Assembly: GCA_029204225.1 (NCBI GenBank)
Contig: CM055096.1
Coordinates: forward strand, 66,376,370-66,440,369
Direction of reading: 5' to 3'
DNA from: Diphasiastrum complanatum
Taxonomy: Eukaryota; Streptophyta; Lycopodiopsida; Lycopodiales; Lycopodiaceae
DNA: 64,000 nucleotides
In this document: one piece after another, positions 21,235 through 33,027 of the stretch
Numbering within the stretch: the stretch's first letter is position 1
Layout: each line of letters starts with the position of its first letter
The notes under the pieces: generated by a model
What the model saw: the letters and a program-made list of their open reading frames with translations, nothing else
What the model was told of the DNA's origin: nothing
Database searches by the model: none
Made by a program: the position numbers and the translations under genes

Positions 21235-21738
21235 TACAGGCCCAGTCATTGTCCAGTCTCAAGTCTAGGTTTGGGACCCAAGGGAGTTGGGTCCCTAACA
21301 CCTTCTCTAGGAGAAGACAACGGGACCTAGAGTCTAGTGATGATGATGACGACATATCTGCTCATAGGGATCAGAGACAGCACCCCACTCATACTCATGT
21401 TGCAGCGCGAGCTACTCGACCTATCACGAGGAGATCTCATCCTCATAGCCAATGTCAGCGACCACCACAGTTTCCCCATGTTGCAGCTCGTATCACATCT
21501 TTCTATAGCATCAACAAGACAGGACTGGATGATAGTGTTACACCTGATTCATGACATTTAGTTGTATCTATGCTCCCACTTATTTCATATTTCCTCGCAT
21601 TTATTTAGTCAAAGTAAATAGATATGTTATTTTGTTACTGTTTTGGAGATGTTTCATACGCTCCCACTGTTACCATACTTGATATGTACATTTACTAGTC
21701 TTATATGCCTTTTGGCATGGAAAATACATTAATAAAGT

Positions 21739-21740
<2 letters not shown>
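21235..21740 (+). mobile_element. LINE 3'-end fragment in the ASHH2-like intron
   Basis: Contains the tail of an ORF (SRRRQRDLESSDDDDDISAH ... ending VTPDS then stop at about 21554), a 3' UTR, and the LINE terminal block: 'actagtcttatatgccttttggcat' hairpin then 'ggaaaatacattaataaag'. Then a CT microsatellite. Only the 3' end remains, as expected of a 5'-truncated LINE insertion. It lies about 100 bp from the last recognised SET exon. Confidence 0.65.

Positions 21741-21799
<59 letters not shown>
21741..21799. repeat. (TC)n microsatellite, about 59 bp
   Basis: Directly abuts the LINE 3' end at 21740. Confidence 0.97.
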
Positions 21800-21802
<3 letters not shown>

Positions 21803-21901
21803 CCCCGAGGATGGAAGTTCAATAGATGATGATAGAAAGTCACTTTTGCCATAAAAGTTTGGATTCATGCTTCATGAGAAAAAAAAAATTGCAAGTGTTA
21901 C

Positions 21902-21994
21902 CTCATTGCTGTTCAAAGTCATAAAATAGAAATGCTTTTGACCATTGCAAGCGTACTCCCTCTGTCGTGCTTCAAAAGTAGGCATATCCACAAC
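21902..21994 (-). CDS. ASHH2: ASHH2-like histone methyltransferase, exon 6 (SET, middle)
   Basis: 31 codons in phase 0: VVDMPTFEARQREYAC...GQKHFYFMTLNSNE. Acceptor TTAG at the right end and donor GAG|GTAACA at the left. This is the SET segment following ..EYVGE, with the conserved QREY and HFYFMTL(N) blocks. The next conserved blocks (VIDA..., the NHS/C cofactor-binding motif and the final Tyr region, then post-SET cysteines) were not found between 1 and 21900 on the minus strand. Confidence 0.9.
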
Positions 21995-22098
21995 CTAACA
22001 TCCAGAAATCCAATTACATAAGAGAAAACATTGTCAAACGTAAGGATATTGCAGTAGTTTATGTTGATAATGTCATCATTAAGAAATCATTGACTTAC

Positions 22099-22215
22099 CT
22101 CCCCAACATACTCAGTGATAAAGCTTCCTTTTAGGACATTCTCTAGCACCTTCAAACCAAAACCTTTCTTGCCACATCTGAAAAGTGCAACACTTGCATA
22201 CATCCTTTTTCGAAA
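22099..22215 (-). CDS. ASHH2: ASHH2-like histone methyltransferase, exon 5 (SET, start)
   Basis: 39 codons: FRKRMYASVALFRCGKKGFG then LKVLENVLKGSFITEYVGE. Acceptor TACAG, donor GAG|GTAAGT. GKKGFGL is the N-terminal SET motif that starts the S-adenosylmethionine pocket, and FITEYVGE is the following conserved strand. Phase 0 at both ends, so it splices in frame between the AWS exon and exon 6. Confidence 0.92.
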
Positions 22216-22384
22216 CTGTAAAAGAAATAAGCAGATCAATTAAAAAATCATTTCAAAACTCTACGATATAAAAACCGAAACATGCTTCAGTGACTTAAAA
22301 TGTCAATAGACAGATAAAGTTGTGCCTCAAGATAGCATTACAAACATGATATAACAAAATTTCGGTCAACCATGCCAACTACAC

Positions 22385-22516
22385 CTGCTGATTAGAACAT
22401 GCTTCACCACAAGGACAAATGTCTGGCACACACTCCACAGAGACCATCCGGTTGATGCAGCTATCTCCACATCCTGGACTATCATCTTCCGGTGGTTTGC
22501 AATGACAAATTACAGA
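22385..22516 (-). CDS. ASHH2: ASHH2-like histone methyltransferase, exon 4 (AWS)
   Basis: 44 codons: SVICHCKPPEDDSPGCGDSC then INRMVSVECVPDICPCGEAC, SNQQ. This is the AWS (associated with SET) cysteine cluster: C-x-C, C-x3-C, C-x8-C, C-x3-C, C. It binds zinc ions and packs against the SET domain. Acceptor TTCAG, donor CAG|GTGTAG. AWS immediately before SET identifies the H3K36 (KMT3-like) class. Confidence 0.93.
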
Positions 22517-24197
22517 CTGAACACAGACAACAACCACTTCGATGTTAAAGATATTGTGAATCACTTTGTATCTTGAAGTTCATTAAGCATCAATAGCAAG
22601 GACTTCTCTTTTTACAATAGATATCCAACGCCCAGGACAAAATCAAGCAGCAAAGCTATAAATATATCGATGTGAAGTAAAGGATAGCACCGACATAATA
22701 AAGGAGACATGCAAATCTGCAATCTTCAACTCTCTGGAGTCTACAAACAAAGTCTTGGACCATCAGCCCCCTCATGCGTAGACTGACTAAATTCTAAGAC
22801 ATCTCTACTCAAATCATCAACATCCAAGACTACATGCTACTCCCTTGCACAAGCACAACTCCACATTAGCCTTCATACATATATGCGAGCGATGTACGGA
22901 GTTCCTATCACTTTTGTGAAGGTGAATAACCAAATAACGTGAAAAACAAACTTAGAAGGGAGGACAAACTCCATAAAGACACCACAGCGCCAAGCATAGT
23001 TGCAAAAATAATGTACTGCCGTGTGCGTACCCATCCAGCCATCCATGCACATGCAATAGGAAGGTATACAGTCTATATATGGGCCATATACCAACTAACT
23101 GAGTCTCACTACTGCTTGTAAAAAACCTGTTATCTAGCCTTATGAAACTAGACAACAAGGAATGCATCAGTGAAGCACAACCAAAATATCTATTTACTTT
23201 GCAAAAAGCAGAGAATATGCAACCGGCAATACTTTTAACCGAAGATCGTATGTGTATATTTACTGAACTATGTGGCACATGGGCATGGAAAAGTTTGGCA
23301 AACTTAAAACATTCGTACAAGCTGTATGCAAGTACAACATCGGCACCTGGTGAGGTGAGACTCATAGAGCTTGCTCAACATACCAAAGACCAAGTCCCAG
23401 TTCCTCAGCTTACTAGTAGTCACTTAGCACACATAATCTTTCACTTCATCCTCACAAGACAAGGACAAACAACGTAGCTCTGAATGACAAATCTAGATTG
23501 TCTTGAATGTTAATTTTGAATTTCACACATAACAACAGATGGCCAAAAAGATAGCCCCAGCAATTTCTACCGAGCGATACCTTTATGTGTTAGTATGAAT
23601 CGCTGATCATTTCTATCCTCGCTTGTCCTTCACTAATCACCTAGATGGTTTCACGCAACTAAAAACTTGACCAGTCACATTTTCTTAATTGCAGTTGCTT
23701 AGAAACCATAACAATAGGAAGGCAGCCTGCTTTGGAAAAATAATGGACCAACAAACTCTATATTTCTCATGCCCAATTCTATTTTGACTAGAAGCTTCAT
23801 CATACTAGAAGCTTTCTGTTACAATTCACAGTCAGAAGTAGAGCATGCAATAGATAATCAGTCTGACTACAGATATATTTGAAAAACTTTAAAATATGAT
23901 CATAATGAACATAGGTTTGATATCTAACACTGCCTATAATATAATTTCGGTAAAACTTAGTGTATTCACATCTCTGTCAGGTTTAGAAAACAACACATCT
24001 GTTTGCAACAAAACTGCACGAATCTTTATGGCTTTTTACGTTTTAAACAGAAATAAGATCAGGTAGGTGGCACTCTGCTACAAATTATTATTACAAAAAA
24101 AAAAACTGGAAATGATTGCATAAAGTTCAACCAAGTTTTAAAATGAAAGACGGATTATTGTTGAACAATAAAGAGGGTAGCCACGACAGTAACATAC

Positions 24198-24277
24198 ATC
24201 ATCATTGTCATGTGTTTTACGGCGGCGATGGCGAAAAATGTTGTGACGAGTAAGTATCCATGTAGTTGGTCGACTTC
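24198..24277 (-). CDS. ASHH2: ASHH2-like histone methyltransferase, exon 3 (CW-AWS linker)
   Basis: 80 bp, entering in phase 1: (G)SRPTTWILTRHNIFRHRRRKTHDNDD. Acceptor GCAG, donor GAT|GTATGT. It supplies the basic linker just before ICHCKPP. The pattern W-I-L...F-H/R-R-R-K-T is what this family has at this point. Chosen over a longer stop-free stretch at 24329-24420, which would not keep frame. Confidence 0.82.
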
Positions 24278-24447
24278 CTGCTTTTTGAAGACATCGTAAA
24301 ATACCATTTCAGCAAACAGAAACAATAGCTAGTTCTGTGGAGGCTCGCCAGCAATCCAAAACTTGTCCTCGTGTGTGCTATCATGCTGCAGAAAGCTAAA
24401 ATACTTGTGGTGACATAAAAATTCAATAAAAAAGAGCCATTTTACAC

Positions 24448-24614
24448 CTTGAAAACCACCGATGGACTTAGAGTCAACAGCAGCTTCCTTGTCTTCATCC
24501 TCTCCATCAATAGTGTCATCAGAAAGATCAAGCTCTGCATTAATCTGGGCGCTGCTTTTCTCTTGAGGAACTGAACAATCTGCAAATTCCTTGTTTGGAT
24601 TGTCCAAGCAGGTC
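24448..24614 (-). CDS. ASHH2: ASHH2-like histone methyltransferase, exon 2 (end of CW)
   Basis: 167 bp entering in phase 2: (W)TCLDNPNKEFADCSVPQE then an acidic stretch (LDLSDDTIDGEDEDKEA) and SIGGFQ(G). It completes the CW zinc finger begun in exon 1: C-x2-C-x-KW in exon 1 and the last two cysteines here. Acceptor AAAG|G, donor CAAG|GTGTAA. Joining TG of exon 1 with G of exon 2 gives the conserved Trp codon. Confidence 0.9.
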
Positions 24615-26944
24615 CTTTAACAAACACATGGAAGGAATTAGTCTTTTATCTCACTTGTTCCTCATGTAGGCAGCTATAAGTTGAACTCATTCCCATTGAC
24701 TTCACCATGCCGATAAAATACACAAAAATTTCTCCAAAATATCAGACAAAAAACCCCTGATTGACAAAAGGCATAATCAAGATTAAATTTTACTTAAGTG
24801 CACGACACTCATGGCTTCCAGCTATTAGGATCTCCACCCTCCACGAGATTTAAATATTAGCATCGATCAACAAGTAGGTAAAGAACAACTAATCGAAATG
24901 AATTGCCTGCAGATCATAAGACTGGAGTTTGAATTTAGGATATCCACCACTCTCGCATGTGGCAATGCCTTGACCAAATAGGGACATAAGGCCTATTTTG
25001 GGTTAAGGGCTACCTACAATGTAGGTGAGGCCTGATACCAACTATGCACCTTAAGACATAACAGTGGTAGATATTTATCAAACCTATGGTAGTTTTAACT
25101 ATAATATAGCAACAAGTAGGAAAGGTAGCAGCTCTAAACATCCGGCAATACTAGACCATAAGCCTGACTTGGCTCAACAATAGCACGTAATAAAGTGACA
25201 TGGAAGATATCGTATGCCCTAGCAGTAGCATACAACTAAAGAAAGTATGTAACACGGCTGTGCCCCTGGATGATAAGGACCATAGCAACTAGGAGCTCAT
25301 TTTCATTCGATATTGATCCTAACCAAATCAGTGGAGAGCATAGTGAAGCTTGAGAAGAAATCCTCCCCCTCATCAAACTCCATATGCTTCTAGGGTTTGT
25401 CTACAAAACTCCTACATTGTTGTCGATTCGACCACGTGCTTGATTGATCAGCTCTAGATCATTTGAAAGAAATGCATCCAATCTACAAAGCGTATCATCC
25501 AAAAGCACTAAGAAATATGGCAACATCGGCAGACAACCATGAGCCAAAAGAAAGGGGAAGTTACCTATGCAATCGCTCACTGAGTTGTTATGGCTATATT
25601 GATTGCTACAAACATAGCACACCAATGCACCGTGAGTGTTGGGCACTCGCCTTGTCATGTTAGACATGACTTACACACCTAGCACGGCAACCAAGCCTCC
25701 AATTTAAGTTTAGTGGGTGAAAACCCCACACGGGCTTCGGCTACATGCCAATGGTGCCTACCACCTCAATGCACCCTGATGACAATAACTGGGCAAGGGT
25801 TTTCCCTTGCTACATCTAAGAAGGCTAGCAAAAACAAAAGCTACAAACATTGATCCGGATCTTTATTATAAGAAGAAACACACTGCCACAAATAATCTTC
25901 CAAAGTGAGGTTAAAAGCCTCCAGGCTTTGATTGACCATCGCCCTCTAATTGATAAGCAACACCCATCAATCCCAAGAGATGTAGTACTAGTAATAGCTA
26001 GCTAAAATTGACACCAAGCATCAACCACCAGTTCGAGCTTGATTGAATTTCGATGACCATAGATAGTAAGAGACCTAACATATATCATGTGGGATGCGCA
26101 ATCCTAATGTAGTATGGTTTGACATATTCAACCCCCACAAAACTACATTACCATCAAAATGAAGGTTAACACAATACTTACAACATAAAATGTGCAAGGT
26201 TTCTAATATGTTCGCATGTAAACAATTGCAAAGAGAATTGTTCTTTACACAAGTGTAGCATGCCAGGCACATTGAGTTTTCTAGCATACACATTATGATT
26301 TTTTTCTAAGTATTTGCCTTTTAAACAAATACTTATGGGTCTTCAATGTTTTGTAAGAATAAAAATTGAGGTATCATACTAGGTTCCTAGCATTCGAAAA
26401 GAAGTGTTCTACAATGCATGTTCCCAGAGCATTGGGAGTCTGGAACACATTCTGACACACCAAGTTGATGCAGTCCACCCAGAAACTTTGTCCAATTACT
26501 GTATGATGCATGATGAAGTATCCACTACATCTGTACTTCCGTCATGAACTTCCTAGAGCGTGTGTAGGCTGCACGTGTATGAAAAGATGTGATGCAATTT
26601 ACAAGAATGTCCATGAACACATCATACATTAAGAGCTCATAAGAAAAACAATAAATAACGCCTACATGATTGCTGCATAGATATCCAATAGCACTTCTAG
26701 AAACTATCACAAGTGGCACTGTTTGGAAATCACCTGGTGAGACTATTTGGAAAAGAGAGACCCCATGACCTTGAGCAACATGACATAGATTATAATAGAT
26801 AAAATGATCCAAAACTCAAAATCAAATCAGAAGCTGGTGCAACAGTGAATATAGGGACTGAAACGATTCAATGTCTACTTAAAAGTACATCACAGCTAAC
26901 TTCAAAGTGAGAAAATTTAGATAACTAAGATGGAAACAAGGTTA

Positions 26945-27160
26945 CCGGCCGATTCAAATCAGAATCAGCCGATTCGTCCGGTTTGAACTGATTCGAACCG
27001 GCCTGGCCAGTTCGAATCGGAAAATGGTTCAAACAGGAAAAATAGATATAAATAATAAAAAAAAAACATTTTTTGGTTTTTGGGGGAGTTTTTTTTTCGG
27101 GTTCGAACCGGGTCCAAACGATTCGAACCGTGGTTCGAGGTTCAAACCGCGCTTCATGTA
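26945..27160. repeat. Degenerate 'gattcgaaccgg' repeat patch
   Basis: About ten palindrome-like variants of GATTCGAACCG / CGGTTCGAA within 215 bp, split by an A/T run at 27045-27095. Inside intron 1 of the host gene. It resembles low-complexity remnants of a repetitive element; no TSD or coding sequence seen. Confidence 0.6.
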
Positions 27161-27743
27161 ACTATGGATGGAAAAGAAAAAGGCTTGAGCCTTTTCTGGA
27201 ATCACATAGTTGTATCTCTTTAACAATGCAACTGTTAAGAATGACTTGTCCAAAAAATCCTTATTACTCGCCAAAAATTATTCCTTGCAAAAGTGACATT
27301 TTCTTGAACATAGCAAATGAAAATCATTTCCTGATGACTCAAACTAAAACACGTGCAGTTGCTGTAGTATCTAGATTTCCCTGTATTTACATTCTTTTTC
27401 ATCATGTTCTTGATATAAAGCAACATTCAATTAACTCAAGTTTATCAGCTTGTTGAAGAGAATGTCAAAAATTAGTTCCAGTACACAGAATGAGCAAACC
27501 TTCAAGCATTCAAAGATGTTGAAGGAACCTTCTCATAAGACTCAATCACACCCAAGGTGAAAAATCTGGGGATTTTACTTTCAATCTACTTATTAAGCTT
27601 TTTTCAGTGAGTACTATTTTCCATTGATCCTACTTAAAGACACATTACTAAATCTAGTGAGATCCACGACCTACAAAGAAAGAATTCTCCCAGCAAAAAG
27701 AAATCAACACAAAGAGCACAATAGCGGGCAGGGAGAATCTTAC

Positions 27744-30700
27744 CATCTAGCGTCAGTAGCTTCAATTATGTCAGCAAGCTCGGTGGAAATGCAGCGCCAC
27801 TTGCGACAATCATCACACATGACCCATCCTACTCCTGCAGACCCAGCTTTAGTGCCAGCACTCTCTTCAACGTTGGCACTCACGTTGACACCGTGGTCAG
27901 GACATTCACCCTCGGTTACTCCACTGCAAACATCTTCACCAATGGTAGTGAGATTAGACTCTCCAGTACCTAACAAGCGATGAGATGTCTTTTCAAAGCC
28001 GGAATAAGAGTCTAGATGGTGTCCCAATCCAATTGTAGCCAAATCGCCAGAAAATTCTCCTTCCCGTGCTTTCTTAGCTACCACAGAGCTTTCAACATCA
28101 CCCATGTCAGTGAAGCAATATCTTTCAGCCACCATTGACTCACAAACTGTCTGAACTTCACCCTGTTTGCTGTCCTTGAGAGTGGTCAAGGTTCCTTCAC
28201 TTGTTTGGTCTCCCATATGTGGTAGAAATTTTGAAGAATTCGTTTTACATCTCTCATAAGATCCAATGTCAGTACCTGCCACAGTACGCAAATGATGTGT
28301 GTCTTTTTCCACAATCTTTGCCTCCAACAGAGAAGCCATCTTTTCCTTTCCACCTTTCTGAGATTTTGAAAAATTCATTTGCTTTTTCACCAGAGTGGAG
28401 GTATCAGTTTCCATGGTAACTACACCAGAAATATTTGTTTTTGAAGTTTCAGTTACTTCCTTTCTCCTAGATCCCAAAGGATTCCTCTTCAATACATTTG
28501 ATGCAACTTTATTACCACCAACAATGTTCTTTCTACTCTTTCCAGCCTTCTTATTAAATTCGCAACTACCAGCAGCTTCAATCAAGTCCAATCCAACGGC
28601 AATTCCCTTACAGTGTCTTTTGCGCTTCTTCTGTACTTGTAGCTCCATCTGAAGTTTATTTTTTTCGGTATTTTCCAGACATACTTGCATGACAACTCCT
28701 TTGTTTGACTTTTTCCGATGCCCTGCAACTTTCTTGTCAAGTTCACATCTCGACTGCACGCATGCCTCTCCTCCTTGGAAGGAGTGAATCTGTTTGGAAT
28801 TGGTCTTCTTTGATCTGGAAGGTTCCCCTTTCTTTCTTGCATTGACAGAGTCTTGGGCACAATGCTTAGTTTTTAAATCGCCTGTGCTCACAAGAGTAAT
28901 ACCTCCTTTGGCTTTTCCTTTCTTGCTGCCTCTACCTCTCATTTGACTCTTGATCTCAGGCTGCAGACAATCTGTTCCAACTTTGGCGACTCCACCAGGT
29001 GATGTTGCTGATCCAGCATCCTCACCAAACTGTACACATTTTCTCCCCTTCTCACTGCCGATTGAGTTTGCGATTGACATGTCCCGGAAGCTGTCCTCAT
29101 ATATATCCTCTAGATTTTCTGATGTTGGCAATTTCAGACACTTGCTTTGCCAACTTGACTTTATGCCTCCATTAGTTTGCAAACGATGCTGCTCAAATCC
29201 AACCATATCACCTGTTAGGACCGACTTTTCAGGTCCTTTTCCATCCGGTACAGCTTCAGTGCTAACAAAACCCTGGAGAGAATCAATGTCTGCCTGCTCA
29301 TCCACAAACTGTATACTTGTATAGTGTTTGCTACAAAATTGATCTCTTTGAGGACTTCTTTGTTCATCTACACCACCTCTGCCTTTGTCAAACAATAGCA
29401 CTAAGCCCTCTTCCTCTCTCACATGCATTCCAACCGCCTCCCCATAACCCTCGATACGAGTTATCAGTTGACTCTCTACCCTTGAAGCCGGCTCTTGAAT
29501 TTCGCACTTCTCTTCAATCTGCTTACCTACGTCATGCAGGGTTTCTGTCGTGAGTTCATTGGAAGCTAATGAGTCCATAATCTTACCACTAACGTTGGCA
29601 TTATTCCTATTCCCCAATACTTGTGATCCATTTTCCATGTTCTCCTGGAATTGCAGAGTTTGTCCAAGAATCTTCTGAAACCCTGCAAAATCACTAGATA
29701 TCCTACTGCCAACACATCCAAACGTAAAGCCCTCTATTGCCCTCCCTTCAATAACAGCTGCTTTAGAAGTCACACGATTTTGACAAAAGACCTCCGGCAC
29801 CATATCTGCTAATACCACTGATCCTGTCTCCGTAGATGGTATTTTGTGCACAGCAAGTTCACAATCAGTTTCTAATTTAGAATCCACATATGTTGGCGAA
29901 ACAAGATCATTAATGAAATCCTTACTGTCCAGCCTAACTTCGCCATCATTTTGTCCTTTTCCAGAGTTACTCTTGTTTCTGCAATTGCTTCTCTTTCTAG
30001 CTCTTGACACGCTAGGTTTCATTGAGTCTACAGTTCCAACAGCCTGCATTTTCTTAGAAAGCTTTTTTCGGAGCCCTGTCATGGATTGGCCAGCCATGCT
30101 TCCACGACTAATTTGCACATCTTCTGAGTTCTTGGCAGGCGTGATGCTTTCTCCTTCAAGCATATTGTCGTCAGTTGAATCATGGCAAATATGTTCTTGA
30201 ACTCCTCGTGTCTTGCCAGAAACTGGAGACTTTCCTTTTCCCCTACCTTTTCGCTGCATCCAAACTGGGCCTAGGCTCAGTTTGACGTGACCAAGATTGT
30301 CTTTGCCAGCAAGTTTCTTTTTTAAAGATACGCATGGCTGAACAACATCAATGCCACCATTAAGGCTTAGGAGTCCCATACCAGTGCCCCATACCGAGCG
30401 AACTCCTCTAGCTGCAGTCCTCTTGCCCGTTCTCTTGCCTACAGGTATTCCAAAACCACTCCTATCAAGTCTGACATCTCCTGTTCTTTTGAGATGAAGC
30501 TTTCCCATGGACATGCTACGTGTAACTCGCATTGGTCCTACTTCAAAATCTTTGTGAATAAGCAATTTATCTGGAGGACATAATCTGTCTGTAGCTCTAG
30601 ATGAAGATGTTTCCTGCTGCACTCCACAGGAAAGAGAAGACTCATGAGTGCAAGATTCAAGATCCTTGTTCTTGTTTCCAATTGCAGCCGCGTCTTGGGC

Positions 30701-31663
30701 ATCTTGTATTGAAGGTTTCATATCAACTGATGATATTCTTTCATCTTCCTGGGAAAATGGTAATAACTTCTTGTTAACATCTTCATTCGCACATGCCTTT
30801 AATGTCTGTGCATGTAATGATAGTCCTTCAGCTGCTGCATGGGACCCATCGACTGGCTCTGCAACTGACAAAAAAGGTTCATGGCTTCTATCTTTAATCT
30901 CCATCTCCATCATAATCAGCTTGGAATCTTTGCTTCTCAAACATGGATAAACTGGACTGGAGCAGCTAACTTCACATGCCTCTTGATTTTCCTCCTCAGG
31001 CCGTACCTCAAAATCACATTGCTCGCTTTCATCAATCCTGACTGATGAAGGTACTTCATTGACAATATGTGATTGCAAAGACTCTGTTGGTTCTGGATTC
31101 TGAAAGATACGACCTAAATTTGTTCCCACCATTTCAAGCAGTGCTTCCCTTCTTTTTGAACCACCGTAAAATATAAGGTCCTCTTGTCTGTTATAAGTCT
31201 CCTTCCCTGCTTCGGATAGCGTAACATAAGCTTTAAGTGGCACTTGCAAACTGCAAAAAGTCTTACTCTTTCTCCTGTCAATATAGCTGTCTACATCATC
31301 TTCCTTGACAAGATGCCCCATCGAAGCAGTATTATCCTCATTAGTAAATCCATCATCAGAAGATGAATGCTTCTCCATCCCTTCAAAAAGAAAGTCACCC
31401 TCATCGTCTTCTTCCTTGTAACCTTGATAATTGTCATCAATCAGCTGTCCATTAACTTGAAGACTTGGCACCTGAGGCTCTGACATCAAAGAGCATGCTT
31501 CAGGAGCTACTTCCTCCAAATCCTCTTCAGAATCATGTATTTCGAACAATGAAGCATCTTCATCGCTTGTGTCATCAAACTGTCCTGCTATCAAACCCTC
31601 AGTTTTTGACACTTGTTGGCCACTGAGCTCCCTTCCTTCAATCTCATAAGCTAAGGAGTTCAT
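27744..31663 (-). CDS. ASHH2: ASHH2-like histone methyltransferase, large first coding exon
   Basis: About 1,306 codons from ATG 31663 (MNSLAYEIEGRELSG; in-frame TAA just upstream) to donor AGATG|GTAAGA at 27744. Most of it is long, acidic/basic and probably disordered: acidic N-terminus (DDTSDEDASLFEIHDSEEDLEE), RVTRSMSMGKLHLKR around residue 385, and K/R-rich nuclear-localisation-like blocks (RARKRSNCRNKS, KKRKRHCKG). The end is a CW zinc finger: VGWVMCDDCRKWRCIS...IIEATDARW. In plant ASHH2/SDG8/EFS the CW reads H3K4 methylation and the SET domain deposits H3K36me2/3 on transcribed chromatin. Family assignment rests on the CW-AWS-SET order across six in-frame exons. Confidence 0.93.
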
Positions 31664-31795
31664 GTTTTACACTGTGCTTCCACCAATTCCAAGGGGTCAT
31701 CAATTTGCTACGACCCTCAGTGCGTAGAAGGTTTGGCATAACTACTTGTATTCATTTGTGATGCAGACAGGCATTTAGATGGCATCATACTGATC
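31664..31795 (-). promoter_or_regulatory. 5' UTR part of the ASHH2-like first coding exon, with a uORF
   Basis: A good acceptor (GATACAG|GATCAG at 31796/31795) suggests the exon starts at 31795, with a 5' UTR intron upstream. Within it a 23-codon uORF starts ATGATG at 31788 (MMPSKCLSASQMNTSSYAKP...) and stops at 31717, 54 bp before the main ATG. In-frame TAA just before the main ATG supports that start. A uORF here would be expected to lower translation. Confidence 0.5.
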
Positions 31796-32689
31796 CTGTA
31801 TCAAAATCAAAGCAATAACCGTAAATGCCAAATCAACACTACCCTGTAAGATCATAAGATGCCTATATCACGCTATAAGCGTGGGGTTGTATTGCTATAA
31901 GACCCTCAAATCACCGTGATTATGATGCTGCCTTTGGCCTTCCCATACAAAAAAAACTACTTTTGGTGCACGGCATCACATTCACAGACCGCGTGTTAGC
32001 AACAAAAGGTGACAGATAGCTTCCAGAAAATGCCCTGATATAGATAACCGATCAATACACCAGATTGAAAGATCTCCAATTTGCCATGTCGTAAGTAAGC
32101 TCTGCCTTTACTAAATGTGAAAGAGTAAAATTGTTTCATTCTAAATACCAAAGACTAACATACAGGTCATTTGTTGAATAGAGGAAGGCTACGATAGAGA
32201 TCTGATCAATAAGATATATTGCATCATACTGGATTGATCTGGTGTTCTTTTATTCTGCAAAACATAATGAATCACAACTAACGGCCATACTACCGCCACA
32301 GCTATAAAATCATAGCAAAGCTTAAAATTAAACCGCTGCGCTAAGCAATGAATAACTAACCCCCAATCCTCACGCTAAGAGACGTGAATCAAGCTATAGG
32401 ATCCATCCTCAAGTACGCCATGGAAACCGGTAAGTCGTGAGCAAACCCTGTAACAGGCAATCTTATCCGCTTCGATACTTAGCCTCCTTACAAAAAAATC
32501 CGCCCAAACAGCATCACTTCCCAGATTACCAGAGATGAAGCCACGATCCCTCTTCACTTTGCAACAGAGAACCGGTGACACATATTGATTTCCAATTTGA
32601 AATGAATAAAGGCCACAGAGCGAGTTCCGGTCTTTTTCCTGAAGCGGTAAGGTGTTGATCAAACCCTGCCCTCAATCGGCTCCAACCCC
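31796..32689 (-). other. Presumed 5' UTR intron
   Basis: No coding homology. The minus strand has ORF 32375-32662 without recognisable features. Most likely intron plus noncoding leader. Confidence 0.35.
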
Positions 32690-32979
32690 CCAACCTTCAT
32701 AACCCTAATTTAACACATTCTGCCATCTGCTGCACTTGCATCCGATCCATCAACCTGCTCTGCCTCAAACTGCCGCAGATCTCAGGAGCCCGAGAGTAAG
32801 CCAGCGCTGCCCCTACCAACCTCGCATCATAATCCCAATCCCTCTGCCCTTCCTGCGACGCCCATATGTCTCCTCCCAAGACGAGCTCTCAATGTAGAAC
32901 AATGGATCTACACTTTCTCAAAGGGGAAGAAGGAAGATGTACAGCTTACTCAGCCAAAAAGCCCCTTCTCGTTCTCTCT

Positions 32980-33027
<48 letters not shown>

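Larger units (their letters stand above)
21995..27743 (-). other. Introns 1-5 of the ASHH2-like gene
   Basis: Intron 1 is 24615-27743 (3.1 kb), intron 2 24278-24447, intron 3 22517-24197 (1.7 kb), intron 4 22216-22384 and intron 5 21995-22098. All are GT-AG. No further exon, RNA gene or intact TE was recognised inside them. Intron 1 holds a patch of CGGTTCGAACCG-type repeats at 26945-27160 (see that entry). Confidence 0.75.

Noticed and set aside
1-21901. Remaining SET/post-SET exons of the ASHH2-like gene
   Set aside because: I looked on the minus strand for the VIDA, NHS/C and post-SET cysteine blocks and saw none; the search was by eye, so a very short exon could have been missed.
24329-24447. 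Continuing ASHH2 exon 2 into HEDKFWIAGEPPQN
   Set aside because: It contains frame-open intron sequence; splicing CAAG|GTGTAA to the exon at 24277 restores the conserved linker in frame, whereas reading on ends in a stop.
27100-27150. tRNA gene from a B-box-like GGTTCGAACC
   Set aside because: No A box, no cloverleaf, and the motif is part of a repeated array.
32697-32879. 60-codon minus-strand ORF (MGGDIWASQEG...)
   Set aside because: Lies in the presumed leader of the ASHH2-like gene, has no recognisable features and the right size for a chance ORF.
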